From: CAYQVO01 sp964421085
Lineage (GTDB): Bacteria; Bdellovibrionota_C; UBA2361; CAYQVO01
Reading direction: 5' to 3'
Assembly: GCA_964421085.1 (NCBI GenBank)
Contig: CAYQVO010000007.1
Location: 1-64,000, forward strand
DNA: 64,000 nucleotides
Made by a program: the position numbers and the translations under genes. Within the stretch, counting starts at the first letter, position 1; every line of letters begins with the position of its first letter. The notes under the pieces are model-generated. The model did no database searches. It saw nothing but the letters and a program-made list of their open reading frames with translations, and had not been told where the DNA came from. Shown in pieces: positions 16,364-25,271 of this stretch.

Positions 16364-17834
16364 CGCGACTTTCTATCAACGAGGGTTCCGTCCCCATCAA
16401 AGAGCTGAATGTCGAGAGCCATCTGTCCGAGGGCATGAGTGGCGCACGACAGACACGGGTCATAAGCGCGGATGACAACCTCTACGCGGTTCAGAAGTCC
16501 CTCGGTTATTTCTCTACCGCTCAGAAAATTCTCCGCAACTTCCTTAACCGCCATGTTCATCGGCGTATTGTTGTGTGTAGTCGACACAATCAGGTTCGCC
16601 ATCGTAACCTGGTCTCTATCATTCACCTTGTAGTGGTGAAACAACGTGCCTCTCGGAGCTTCGATAAGAGCAACGCCTTCTTCTCTGCGTGTCCCGTCAG
16701 TGAGCAGTTCGCTGCCCTGAAGGTCCGAATCGTCGAGAAGGGACCCTATCTTTTCTNNNNNNNNNNTTCTATTGAATGCAGAAGTTCGAGCGCGCGCGCC
16801 CAGTGATAAGCCATGGAGAGGTTATTGGGCTTCCCCTTCGTCAGTTCCATGAACTCCTTCCGGCCGGCCTCAGCCAGCGGCGTGTCGATGAAGTCGCACG
16901 CATTCACTCTTGCCAGGGGCCCGACTCTGTACCAGCCCTTATCGGGGCCGAGCGACTTGATGAAAGGGAACTTCATGTATGACCAGGGCTTCACCTCTTC
17001 AGCGAATATCTCGACATACTTCTGATAGTTCAACTGGTCGAAAATCCTGTTCCCATCGCCGTCTATCGCGCGGAGATTTCCTTCGTAAAGATCCATCGCG
17101 CCGTCCTCTCTGATCAGCGTCAGATGGTTCGAGTTGAACGACCCGAATGGTTTGAGATCCTCCAGATGGGCGAACGTGTAGTCTTTGACGAGCTGTACCG
17201 TTTCTTTCGCCCACTGCACCATCTGCGGGACGTCCTTAAGCAGGGTGTCGCGCTCCTGAATGCTCAGATTCTTGTTGATTCCGCCCGGAATGGCGCCTGT
17301 GCCGTGAATCTTCTTGCCGGCCACCGCCTTGATTACCTCCTGGCCGTACTTGCGCATCATAACGCCTTTTACGGCGAGCTCTTTATGCTCTTTTATTACT
17401 CCGATGACATTCCTTACTGCCGGGTCGGCATCGAACCCAAAAAGGAGATCAGGCGACACGAGATGGAAAATGTGGAGTGCATGCGACTGGAACATCTGGC
17501 CGTAATGCATGAGGCGGCGCATTTTTTCCGCTGTTGGAGTAACTTTGTCGACTCCGATAATCCGGTCCATCGCCTTGACTGCCGCGAGATGGTGGCTGAC
17601 CGGACAGATCCCGCACAGTCTCTGCACCAGCACAGGCACTTCCCAGAACGGGCGGCCCTGGATGAACCGCTCGAACCCCCTGAATTCGACGATATGGAGC
17701 CGGGCATCGGACACTTTGCCGTTGTCGTCGAGGTGGATGGTGACTTTCCCGTGACCTTCAACCCGGGTCACAGGCTCTATTGTAATCTTCTTTTTCGACG
17801 TGTCGGTCGCCGCGTTTGCCCTAACATTTGTCAT
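16360..17834 (-). CDS. hoxH: [NiFe]-hydrogenase large subunit HoxH (contains assembly gap)
   Basis: Large subunit of a NAD-linked bidirectional hydrogenase (group 3d). The first nickel motif RLCGICPVSHHLAAVKAMD is near residue 72 and the second, DPCLSCATH, near the C-terminus, followed by a 24-residue tail for the maturation protease to remove. EPVTRVEGHG is the expected N-terminal segment. Ten Ns at 16757-16766 break the frame, but the sequence on both sides translates as one protein, so it is an assembly gap and not a pseudogene. Length without the gap is about 490 residues, normal for HoxH. It lies 12 bases after hoxY. Confidence 0.95.
16757..16766. other. Scaffold gap (10 N) inside hoxH
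   Basis: Ten Ns in the C-terminal third of the hydrogenase large subunit gene. The fixed length is a placeholder; the true number of missing bases is unknown. The reading frame differs before and after it. Confidence 0.98.
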
Positions 17835-17846
17835 TGCCAGTATCTC

Positions 17847-18392
17847 CTAATCGTACTTAACGAGCTCGTATGGAAATTCAACAGGATTATTGTTCAGAAG
17901 CGCGACCAGCGCATGCCAGATCGTGTCCGCCGATGGCGGGCAGCCGCCGAGCAGATAATCGATCTTCACGATTTCATGGCATGGGTAGACCTTGTCTGTC
18001 AGCAGAGGCAGTTCCGGGTCGTTGGGAATTCTGCCTGATGGATTGTAGACTGTCGGGCCGTCTACGTACGCTTCCGCAAAGCATTCCTCGAGAGGAATCG
18101 GGTTTCGCATTGCGGGAATTCCGCCCATCGTCGCGCACTCGCCGACTGAAATCAGAATATCGCAGTTTTCCCGGAAATACCGGAGATTCTCCACGTTCTC
18201 CGCGTTGCAGCACCCGCCTTCGATAAGGCCTATCGTGCACCGGCCTGTGAATTTCTTTATGTCGTCTATCGGCGACTTGTCGAAATCCACAAGCTCGACG
18301 AGCTGAAGGATTCTCTCGTCAATATCGAGAATCGACATGTGGCAGCCGAAGCATCCTGCAAGTGAAATTGTCGCGACCTTTGGTTTAGCCAT
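17847..18392 (-). CDS. hoxY: [NiFe]-hydrogenase small subunit HoxY
   Basis: 181 residues, the short small-subunit form typical of cytoplasmic group 3 enzymes, with no Tat signal. Cluster ligands are visible in LAGCFGCHMSILDID at the N-terminus, VGECATMGG in the middle and LLGGCPPSADTIW near the end, consistent with the single proximal [4Fe-4S] cluster. It pairs with HoxH as the hydrogen-activating module. It lies 14 bases after hoxU and 12 before hoxH in the usual F-U-Y-H order. Confidence 0.95.
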   Translation of the reverse strand: MAKPKVATISLAGCFGCHMSILDIDERILQLVELVDFDKSPIDDIKKFTGRCTIGLIEGGCCNAENVENLRYFRENCDILISVGECATMGGIPAMRNPIPLEECFAEAYVDGPTVYNPSGRIPNDPELPLLTDKVYPCHEIVKIDYLLGGCPPSADTIWHALVALLNNNPVEFPYELVKYD

Positions 18393-18406
18393 ATTAATTC
18401 CCCTCT

Positions 18407-19132
18407 CTATTTACAGCTGCAGCATTTCGGGTCTTTTTTCCCGACATCCGATCCGATCGGTTCGTGATCGTATTTGCGGGTTCCGACCGGCATCCGGTAT
18501 GCTTTCCTCTTCGGAAGAAGGGCCCCGACGGGGCATACTTCCACGGCTTTGTCCGTTGCCGACATGGTGGTCCCTCCGATTCCTTCCGGGCTTGTGGCGG
18601 CGATCATTTTTCTGCCGCCGCGATTGACGAAATCAAGCGCCGACTTTCCGTCGATCTCCCGGGATGCTCCTACGCACCTTCCGCAGAGAATGCACCGGTT
18701 CCGGTCGAGGAAGATGTCAGGATGCGATGCGTCGACATCACGGGCCGGCGAAAGCTGAATGAATCGCGGCGCCATGATCCCTGCTCTGTATGCCTGCGCC
18801 TGCAGTTCGCAGTTTCCGCTTTTTTCACAGAACATGCAGAAGTGGTTTCCTTCGACAAAAAGCATGTCGAGTATGTCTCTTCTTATGCTCTGAATTTCTG
18901 GCGTCTCGTTTTCAACAACCATACCCGCCGAAACGGGCTGGTTGCACGCAGGCTGCGGTCTTCCGTTGACCTTGACTGTGCAGAGGCGGCAGCTCCCGTG
19001 AATCGAAAGTTCCTTGACGAAGCACAGGCGCGGGATATAAATCCCCGCGGCTTCCGCAGCCTCGAGAATGGTCTGCCCGGGCTCTGCCTCTATTGTCCTG
19101 CCGTCGATTGTGAATGAAATTTTTTCAGTCAT
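18407..19132 (-). CDS. hoxU: Hydrogenase diaphorase subunit HoxU
   Basis: 241 residues of iron-sulphur protein linking HoxF to HoxY. An N-terminal [2Fe-2S] ferredoxin-like domain (IHGSCRLCTVKVNG, then PACNQPV) is followed by NHFCMFCEKSGNCELQ, which is the His/Cys ligand cluster of NuoG-like proteins, and then RCILCGRC and CPVGAL for [4Fe-4S] binding. The frame is open further upstream, but TCGAGGAAGAAAA lies directly before the ATG at 19132 and that start gives the normal N-terminus. It lies 19 bases after hoxF. Confidence 0.93.
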   Translation of the reverse strand: MTEKISFTIDGRTIEAEPGQTILEAAEAAGIYIPRLCFVKELSIHGSCRLCTVKVNGRPQPACNQPVSAGMVVENETPEIQSIRRDILDMLFVEGNHFCMFCEKSGNCELQAQAYRAGIMAPRFIQLSPARDVDASHPDIFLDRNRCILCGRCVGASREIDGKSALDFVNRGGRKMIAATSPEGIGGTTMSATDKAVEVCPVGALLPKRKAYRMPVGTRKYDHEPIGSDVGKKDPKCCSCK

Positions 19133-19151
19133 TTTTCTTCCTCGAGTATGT

Positions 19152-20972
19152 TCAGTGATGGGGAATACCATGTCCCGCAATTGAAGCAGCGATGGCCGTG
19201 CTCCCTGCGAGATCAAATCCCGGCCGGAGAGCGCCCGCCGGCCTGGCAGCAGCCGCTGCAAAGAGGTGCGGGAGGTTTTTCATGGCGGTCAGGACAGGAT
19301 TGAACGACGTTTGGCCAAGTCCGCATCGGCTTGCAGCTTTCATCGTCGACGAGAGCGAAGACATCATATCCAGCGTGCCTTTATCCGCCGTTCCTTTCCG
19401 GACTCTCCGAACCCCGTCAAGAAGCAGGGCATTTCCAGCTCTGCACGGAGTGCAGTGACCGCAGCTCTCATCCACGAAAAATTCGAGATACTGCTCGACC
19501 ACGTCAAGAAGGTCGCGTTCCTGACCGAAGACGACTACAGCGCCGCCCGTCGCCAGATCGTCGAAACAGACGGCGCGATCGAACTGGCCGGGATCAATCA
19601 GCGATCCTGAGGGACCTCCGATCTGAACCGCAGCGGGATCCTTCGCGCCGGCCTTTGCCAGGAGTTCTCTGACCGTTGTTCCGAAGGGAATCTCATAGAC
19701 TCCCGGCTTTCTGCAGTCACCCGAGATGCTGATCAGCTTGGTGCCGGTGCTTTTCTCGTTTCCGATAGTGATGAACCACGGGCCGCCCTTTTCGATAATT
19801 CGCGCTGCGCAGCAGAGCGTTTCGACATTGTTCACCGAGGTCGGCCGTCCCAGGTAGCCCTTCTGGGCGGGGAACGGCGGCCTGTTTTTCGGATCTCCTC
19901 TGAGACCTTCACAGGAGCTTATTAATGCTGTTTCCTCTCCGCATATGTACGCGCCGCCGCCCATCTGAATACGGATGTCGAAGTTGAATCCGGTTTTCCC
20001 GCAGATATCCTTTCCGAGAAGTCCGCCTGATCTGCGCGATACGAGCACTGATTCAAGGTAGGGGAGGAGGTATGCATACTCTCCCCGCAGGTAAAGAATT
20101 CCGAGTTCAGCGCCGATTGCATATCCGGCCACTGCCATCCCTTCAAAGAGAAGGGCGGCCCGCTCTGTGAGAATCACCCTGTCCTTGAAGGTTCCGGGTT
20201 CTCCTTCATCTGCATTGCAGATGAGGACTTTGTCTACGCCTTCTGCCGCCCGGGTAAACTCCCACTTCATTCCCGCGGGAAATCCGGCTCCGCCCCGGCC
20301 CCTGAGTCTCGCTGTCTTGACTGCCCGGATGACTTCCTGCGGAGTCATCTGAACGGCATTCTTCAGCGCAGCGCCCGGCGTCATGTCACCGAAGATGACT
20401 TGTCCTCTTTCCCTGATGTTGTTGGTCACCATCGACCGGACAAGATCGTGACCATTGTTGCCGTCTCCATACTCATGCACGAGGGCAGCGGGATCCCTGT
20501 GATTTTTCAATGCCCGGACGATTTCTCCCGCCTTCTCCGCCGTGAGACGCGTCACGACTACCTCGTTTATAAGCGCGGCCGGCGCCTGATCACACATGCC
20601 GATGCACGGCGTGTATTCAAGGGTAAATATGCCGTCTTCAGTCGTGCCGCCCAATGGAATTCCGAGCTCTCTGCTGAATGCATCGGCAACCTGCTTTGCG
20701 CCCTGCATCATGTCGACAACATCATTACAGATTCTGATGACGATTGAACCTTTTCGCTCCGCAGACATGAATGCGTAAAAAGAAACAAGGCTTTCAACCG
20801 AAACTCGCGGAATACCCAGGGAAGCAGCGATCGTGTCTACTGCATCAGGCGGAACACATCCAAGTTCTTTCTGCACATCCAGTGCCACGTCCATCAGCCG
20901 GTTTTTGTCCTTTCCATACCGGCTGCAGATTTCCTTTACCAGCTTCGAGCTGTTCTCATTCATAGAAGCCAT
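19152..20972 (-). CDS. hoxF: Hydrogenase diaphorase HoxF with NuoE-like N-terminus
   Basis: About 606 residues. Residues 1-160 resemble NuoE/HoxE thioredoxin-like [2Fe-2S] domains; the rest is the NuoF-like NADH:flavin module, with GRGGAGFPAGMKWEF (NADH/FMN loop), NADEGEPGTFKDR, GAYICGEETAL, and ESCGHCTPCRAGN plus a later Cys (CGLGQTS) for [4Fe-4S]. In the NuoE-like part I see RICNDVVDMM, TPCIGMC but not the usual second Cys after the first, so three of four ligands are present. The enzyme passes electrons between NAD(H) and the hydrogenase. A GTG three bases upstream is an alternative start. It is the first gene of the operon. Confidence 0.93.
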   Translation of the reverse strand: MASMNENSSKLVKEICSRYGKDKNRLMDVALDVQKELGCVPPDAVDTIAASLGIPRVSVESLVSFYAFMSAERKGSIVIRICNDVVDMMQGAKQVADAFSRELGIPLGGTTEDGIFTLEYTPCIGMCDQAPAALINEVVVTRLTAEKAGEIVRALKNHRDPAALVHEYGDGNNGHDLVRSMVTNNIRERGQVIFGDMTPGAALKNAVQMTPQEVIRAVKTARLRGRGGAGFPAGMKWEFTRAAEGVDKVLICNADEGEPGTFKDRVILTERAALLFEGMAVAGYAIGAELGILYLRGEYAYLLPYLESVLVSRRSGGLLGKDICGKTGFNFDIRIQMGGGAYICGEETALISSCEGLRGDPKNRPPFPAQKGYLGRPTSVNNVETLCCAARIIEKGGPWFITIGNEKSTGTKLISISGDCRKPGVYEIPFGTTVRELLAKAGAKDPAAVQIGGPSGSLIDPGQFDRAVCFDDLATGGAVVVFGQERDLLDVVEQYLEFFVDESCGHCTPCRAGNALLLDGVRRVRKGTADKGTLDMMSSLSSTMKAASRCGLGQTSFNPVLTAMKNLPHLFAAAAARPAGALRPGFDLAGSTAIAASIAGHGIPHH

Positions 20973-21051
20973 CACCAGGATAAAGTTTTGAAAAAAACTG
21001 AAGGCCGCAGCGGGTCAAGGTCGCCTGCTGCCCACTTTTCAAGTATAACTG

Positions 21052-21063
21052 GCTAAATTTAGC
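21052..21063. promoter_or_regulatory. 12-bp palindrome between hoxF and accD
   Basis: GCTAAATTTAGC is a perfect palindrome in the 200-base divergent region, 80 bases upstream of hoxF and 113 upstream of accD. It could be an operator for either gene. No regulator family can be assigned from this alone. Confidence 0.25.
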
Positions 21064-21154
21064 AGCTGCAAGTTTGTGGAATTGAATTTTTCTCAATAAA
21101 CGTGCAGAGTAACCTTTCTGACCGGGGAGAAGGGTCCCTGGATATATTGGTTCA

Positions 21155-21184
21155 CCCTATGAGTTGGCTTGCCCTATGAGCTGG
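21155..21184 (+). repeat. Short duplication of the accD start region
   Basis: CCCTATGAGTTGG at 21155-21167 is repeated as CCCTATGAGCTGG at 21172-21184, a 17-base period. The first copy opens a six-codon frame MSWLAL whose TGA overlaps the accD ATG at 21176. This could be a translationally coupled mini-leader or simply a recent duplication of the start site. Confidence 0.5.
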
Positions 21185-22030
21185 TTTACCAGAAGCAAAG
21201 CGCCCAAACCCGCAGCGGACGACAGCCTCAAAGCTTCCATTCCTGATGATATCTGGTCCAAGTGCCCGGACTGCTCCTCGATTATATATACCAAGGAACT
21301 CAGGCGGAGCGGCGGTGTCTGCATCAAATGCAGCTATCATTTCAGGCTTTCCGCCCGGCAGCGCATTCCTGGTCTTGTCGATCGCCATTCCTTTTTTGAA
21401 ATGGACACGGACCTCAGGGCTGCCGATCCTTTGAATTTCAGGGATTCGAAGCGGTACCGCGACCGTGTGAAAAAAGCCGAAAAGAACACTGATACGAACG
21501 AAGCAGTAGTAACCGGCCGTGGGCGTATCTTGAATATTCCGGTAATGCTTGGAGTATTCAACTTTGCTTTCATGGGCGGAAGCATGGGATCGGTTGTCGG
21601 AGAGAAGCTTACAAGAGTTATCGAGGCGGGTGAGAGGGAGAAAACTCCGGTAATTATCATTTCCGCATCGGGCGGCGCCAGGATGCAGGAGGGGATTTAT
21701 TCTCTCATGCAGATGGCAAAAGTCAGCGCGGCCCTCGCCAGGCTTGGGAACGCAAGTGTCCCTTATCTTTCGGTGCTGACGGATCCTACCACCGGCGGCG
21801 TTGCTGCGTCTCTCGCAATGCTGGGAGACGTTATAATAGCCGAACCGAAAGCTCTGGTGGGATTTGCCGGACCCCGCGTAATAGAACAGACGATCCGCCA
21901 GACCCTTCCCGATGGTTTCCAGCGCAGCGAGTTCCTGTTTGAGCATGGAATTATCGACAGAATTGTTCCCAGAGCCTACATGCGGGAGGAAATCGCCGCG
22001 ATTCTGAGCAATTTCGGATTCGGATCATAG
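21176..22030 (+). CDS. accD: Acetyl-CoA carboxylase carboxyltransferase subunit beta
   Basis: 284 residues. The N-terminus carries a four-cysteine zinc ribbon (KCPDC at about 28-32 and CIKC at about 51-54), followed by the crotonase-like carboxyltransferase core with FNFAFMGGSMGSVVGEK, ISASGGARMQEG, SVLTDPTTGGVAASLAMLGD and GFAGPRVIEQT. It joins with AccA to move the carboxyl group from biotin to acetyl-CoA, making malonyl-CoA for fatty acids. An in-frame TTG lies 12 bases upstream, but the ATG gives MSWFTRSK, the common start of AccD. lptD follows 86 bases later. Confidence 0.96.
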   Translation: MSWFTRSKAPKPAADDSLKASIPDDIWSKCPDCSSIIYTKELRRSGGVCIKCSYHFRLSARQRIPGLVDRHSFFEMDTDLRAADPLNFRDSKRYRDRVKKAEKNTDTNEAVVTGRGRILNIPVMLGVFNFAFMGGSMGSVVGEKLTRVIEAGEREKTPVIIISASGGARMQEGIYSLMQMAKVSAALARLGNASVPYLSVLTDPTTGGVAASLAMLGDVIIAEPKALVGFAGPRVIEQTIRQTLPDGFQRSEFLFEHGIIDRIVPRAYMREEIAAILSNFGFGS

Positions 22031-22116
22031 AGAGCGATTGCGTTTTTCCCCTTTTCCGGTAATTCTCAAACTGGAGTTCGGATTACTTTAAGCAGCTTTA
22101 AGTATCGCAGCCTGGA

Positions 22117-24687
22117 ATGAACATAAAAGCCCGTGACATCTCTCTCACTGTCATTACGCTCATCGTTGCCGCTGTGGCGCTTCTCTTTTCTCTCCGTCCC
22201 GCCCCTTTGAACGCTCAGACAGATGAGGAAAAAGGGAAGAGGAAACTTTTCGAAGCCGACACGGAAAAGTACAAGGACCAACGCTCCAAAGCGATAGACA
22301 AGTACATGGCGAGCGAGAAAGCGCCCGCAGAGGAGGTGGAGTTCAAAGCATCCTCCATCGAAGTACTGAAGGACACAAATCAGATTAAAGGCAGCCAGGG
22401 GGTTGTGATATCCGGTCACAACGTGCAGGTGCAGGCGGACGACGCCCTTTATAATTCCGAAACGAAAGAAGCCCAGATGCAGGGAAACATACACATCACC
22501 GGCGATCTGGGCATGATTGAAGCAAAAGAGGGGAAATTCAATATTGAGAGCGAGACAGGAGATTTCGACTCGGCGAGTTTCATGGTGGAGAACGGCGCAT
22601 ACGAAATGCACGCCGAAAAGCTGAACAAACTCTCTGAATTCGAATTCAATCTCGATGACACCTATTTCTCGACATGTCAGTGCAAAGACTGCGAACAGAT
22701 CCCCTGGAGGATACGAAGTGATCGCTGCCTTGTAACACAGGAAAGTTATGCCCACTGCCGGGGCTCGAGGCTGGAGATGTACGGAACGCCGGTTCTTTAC
22801 ACTCCTTACTTTGTGTTTCCTGTCAAAACCGAGCGCGCCTCAGGGCTCCTTCCTCCAACTCTCGGTTACAGCGATGAAGATGGATTTGAATACAGGCAGC
22901 CTCTCTTCCTTGTACTTGATGATTATTCGGACGCGACGGTTATTCCGTTTACCGAGAACAGGACAAGGGCCGGAGGCTTCCTTGATTACAGGCACGCGTT
23001 TTCGGAGCAGCATACGTTGTCAACGCGGGTCCTCTACTCAGATGAGAGGGCCCGTGGAGATTCACTGCGGGGATCCGATGTCTCTGAAATCAAAGGTCCA
23101 CGTTATTTTGATGAAGACAGGTTCGGAGGTCTTTACAGGCAGCGCTGGACGACGGAGAAAGACGCTCTAATCCCCGCGGCCTTTATTGCCGACGGCCATT
23201 ATGTGAGCGACGAGCTCCTGCTGAAGGAGATCGACGATAATGGTATCGATCTTCGGAACACGAGGTACGTCACTTCGACCGCCGTGTTCCGTGTGCAGCC
23301 CCTCGACTTTATAAGCGCGGAACTTCTCGGCGAATACAATCAGTCAATGCTTACCGCATCCAGTCCTCAGGACAGGGTCTTTCAACGCGCTCCTGAGTTC
23401 CGCGTCAACGCGCTGAAGAGCTGGAGGCCGCTCGGCTATAATCCGTTCGGGATAAAGCTGGTGACCAAAAGCGCGTTCGACCTGACTCAGTTTACAAGGA
23501 CCGATTACTACGAAGGTGAGAGGATCGACTTCAACCCGGGATTCTCGATTCCGATCCGCTACCAGAACTATTTCAACAGTTCAATCGACGTCAACACTCA
23601 TGTGACACAATACCACCTTACAAACCAGCTCGATCCCGATGTGCAGCCGGACGGAACCCGTATCCTCTGGAACAGGAATCCGTCCCGCACAGTGCCCACG
23701 CTCTCATACACTCTGGGCAGCGGAATCGAGCGGGTTTACAGGCTGGATCCCGACAGCTGGCTTGCCGATCTGACAAACATCGGCGCGACGAATCAGGGGA
23801 GCAGACTCGCCCGCCTGAAGCACACAATCGAGCCCACATTCATGTACCGGTGGGTGCCGAAAATCGATCAGAACGATATCGCGGAATTCGATCAGCTCGA
23901 CCGCATCCGTCAGAAAAGCATCGTCCTGTATGGACTCACGAGCAGGATTTACGGCCGTTTCCTTCCTCAACGGGGAACAGAAGAAACTCTCCCTGAGATA
24001 ACACCTGAAATTGACGAGCTTCCCGAACCTGTCATACCAAGTCTCCTCGAGGATCTGGGCGGGCCGAGACTCTCTGATGATATCATCAGACCTTTGAGGA
24101 CGCGCCGCGGAACGTCGCGAGCGCTCATGACCGTAAGCCTCCTCGAAGGCTACAATATTCTCGAGGCAAAGCAGAACCAGAATCCGGACAGAAACGCGTT
24201 TACGGATATGACCGGTATTCTCGCAGTTGAACCGACCGATTCTTTATCAATGGATTTTTCGAGCACATACGATAGAGAACATCAGAAGTTCACCTCATGG
24301 GAGGCGACAGGCAATTTGAAATCGGACAGGGGAGATTCGATCATGGCCCGGTACTCATTTGTCGATAAATCGGCGAATCCATACGGCAACACAACGAACC
24401 TCAGTCAACTGCAGGCAGGTGTTGAGGCGGTGCTCGGAGAGCGTTACAGATTCGGATATTTCACGCGGTTTGATTCTCCATCCGGAACGTTCATCGACAA
24501 TATGGCGGCAATAAGGATCTCCAGCGCGTGCAACTGCTGGTACCTCGACCTTGGTTACTCGCAGGAAACGAACCCGAACCGAGAAAAATATCTTGTAAGC
24601 TTTACATTCGGCGGACTTGGAGGAATTACACAGGCGGTTCCGTATATGGGGTACAGGTCCCGGCACGACGACTCGGGAGGAATGTGA
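22117..24687 (+). CDS. lptD: LPS-assembly outer membrane protein LptD
   Basis: 856 residues. A signal peptide covers about residues 1-34 (ISLTVITLIVAAVALLFSL, cleavage near LNAQ). Residues about 65-200 form the OstA/LptA-like jellyroll (IKGSQGVVISGHNVQVQADD and EAQMQGNIHITGDLGM). STCQCKDCEQIPWRIRSD provides Cys residues in the region where LptD disulphides form, and TPYFVFPVKTERASGLLPP is a strong family signature. The remainder is beta-strand-rich and would form the large barrel. It inserts lipopolysaccharide into the outer leaflet, so the cell is a diderm with LPS. Its stop overlaps the start of the STAS gene. Confidence 0.95.
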   Translation: MNIKARDISLTVITLIVAAVALLFSLRPAPLNAQTDEEKGKRKLFEADTEKYKDQRSKAIDKYMASEKAPAEEVEFKASSIEVLKDTNQIKGSQGVVISGHNVQVQADDALYNSETKEAQMQGNIHITGDLGMIEAKEGKFNIESETGDFDSASFMVENGAYEMHAEKLNKLSEFEFNLDDTYFSTCQCKDCEQIPWRIRSDRCLVTQESYAHCRGSRLEMYGTPVLYTPYFVFPVKTERASGLLPPTLGYSDEDGFEYRQPLFLVLDDYSDATVIPFTENRTRAGGFLDYRHAFSEQHTLSTRVLYSDERARGDSLRGSDVSEIKGPRYFDEDRFGGLYRQRWTTEKDALIPAAFIADGHYVSDELLLKEIDDNGIDLRNTRYVTSTAVFRVQPLDFISAELLGEYNQSMLTASSPQDRVFQRAPEFRVNALKSWRPLGYNPFGIKLVTKSAFDLTQFTRTDYYEGERIDFNPGFSIPIRYQNYFNSSIDVNTHVTQYHLTNQLDPDVQPDGTRILWNRNPSRTVPTLSYTLGSGIERVYRLDPDSWLADLTNIGATNQGSRLARLKHTIEPTFMYRWVPKIDQNDIAEFDQLDRIRQKSIVLYGLTSRIYGRFLPQRGTEETLPEITPEIDELPEPVIPSLLEDLGGPRLSDDIIRPLRTRRGTSRALMTVSLLEGYNILEAKQNQNPDRNAFTDMTGILAVEPTDSLSMDFSSTYDREHQKFTSWEATGNLKSDRGDSIMARYSFVDKSANPYGNTTNLSQLQAGVEAVLGERYRFGYFTRFDSPSGTFIDNMAAIRISSACNCWYLDLGYSQETNPNREKYLVSFTFGGLGGITQAVPYMGYRSRHDDSGGM

Positions 24688-25064
24688 TGACTTTCAATAT
24701 ATCAATAAGCAGACGACTGACGGGAAGCTGGAACGTCGTGATGGAAGGACGGCTGGATACATCCACATATCAGATTGCGGAAGAGAAGCTCAAAACAATC
24801 ATGGAAGCAAAAACCGCGAATGTGGTCTGCGATATGGGCAGACTGGACTATATCAGCAGCATGGGGCTTCGGGTCATTATGGCGCTGCAGAAGGCCATTG
24901 TCCGTAACGGCGGTTTTCTTGTCATGTTGGAACTGCAGCCACCGGTGGCAAAAGTGATTGAGATTGCACAGGCGCTTCCGCGGGAACAGATCTTTTCAAG
25001 CATCGAAGAAGCTGACCGGTATTTTGATTTGATGCAGAAGAGGGTGAGGGAGGGGGAGGGGTAG
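24687..25064 (+). CDS. STAS-domain anti-sigma factor antagonist-like protein
   Basis: 125 residues forming one STAS domain like SpoIIAA. EGRLDTSTY opens it, and CDMGRLDYISSMGLRVIM holds the strand plus the Ser that a partner kinase normally phosphorylates (DYISSMG). The frame is open upstream into lptD, but the ATG at 24687 overlaps the lptD TGA and begins the domain correctly. No anti-sigma kinase is in this window. With lptD upstream it might act in envelope regulation or as a lipid-asymmetry-type STAS, but the spacing of the Ser motif favours the anti-anti-sigma call. Confidence 0.8.
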   Translation: MTFNISISRRLTGSWNVVMEGRLDTSTYQIAEEKLKTIMEAKTANVVCDMGRLDYISSMGLRVIMALQKAIVRNGGFLVMLELQPPVAKVIEIAQALPREQIFSSIEEADRYFDLMQKRVREGEG

Positions 25065-25271
25065 AGCGCCCGGATTGAGCCTGAAAAGGATTATCGACTT
25101 CCCACGGTTCGGGCAGTTTCCATCTTTACGTGAAGCGTGTCGGCAGGCCCCGGATGGGAGGTGCCAGGAAAGGGACTGAATCAGGATATCCCTTCATAAT
25201 TCTTGCCTGCACCGCATAACAGGCGCTATCCTCGTGGAATCACAAAAAACTGGAGCAACCAGGGAACAAAT

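Noticed and set aside
16360..17834. hoxH as a pseudogene
   Set aside because: The frame change is caused by the 10-N scaffold gap; both sides are normal HoxH.
17124..18038. Long plus-strand frame across hoxH and hoxY
   Set aside because: It is antisense to clearly identified hydrogenase genes and has no motif of its own.
25065..25271. T-box leader of thrS
   Set aside because: No T-box sequence and no convincing specifier stem or antiterminator.
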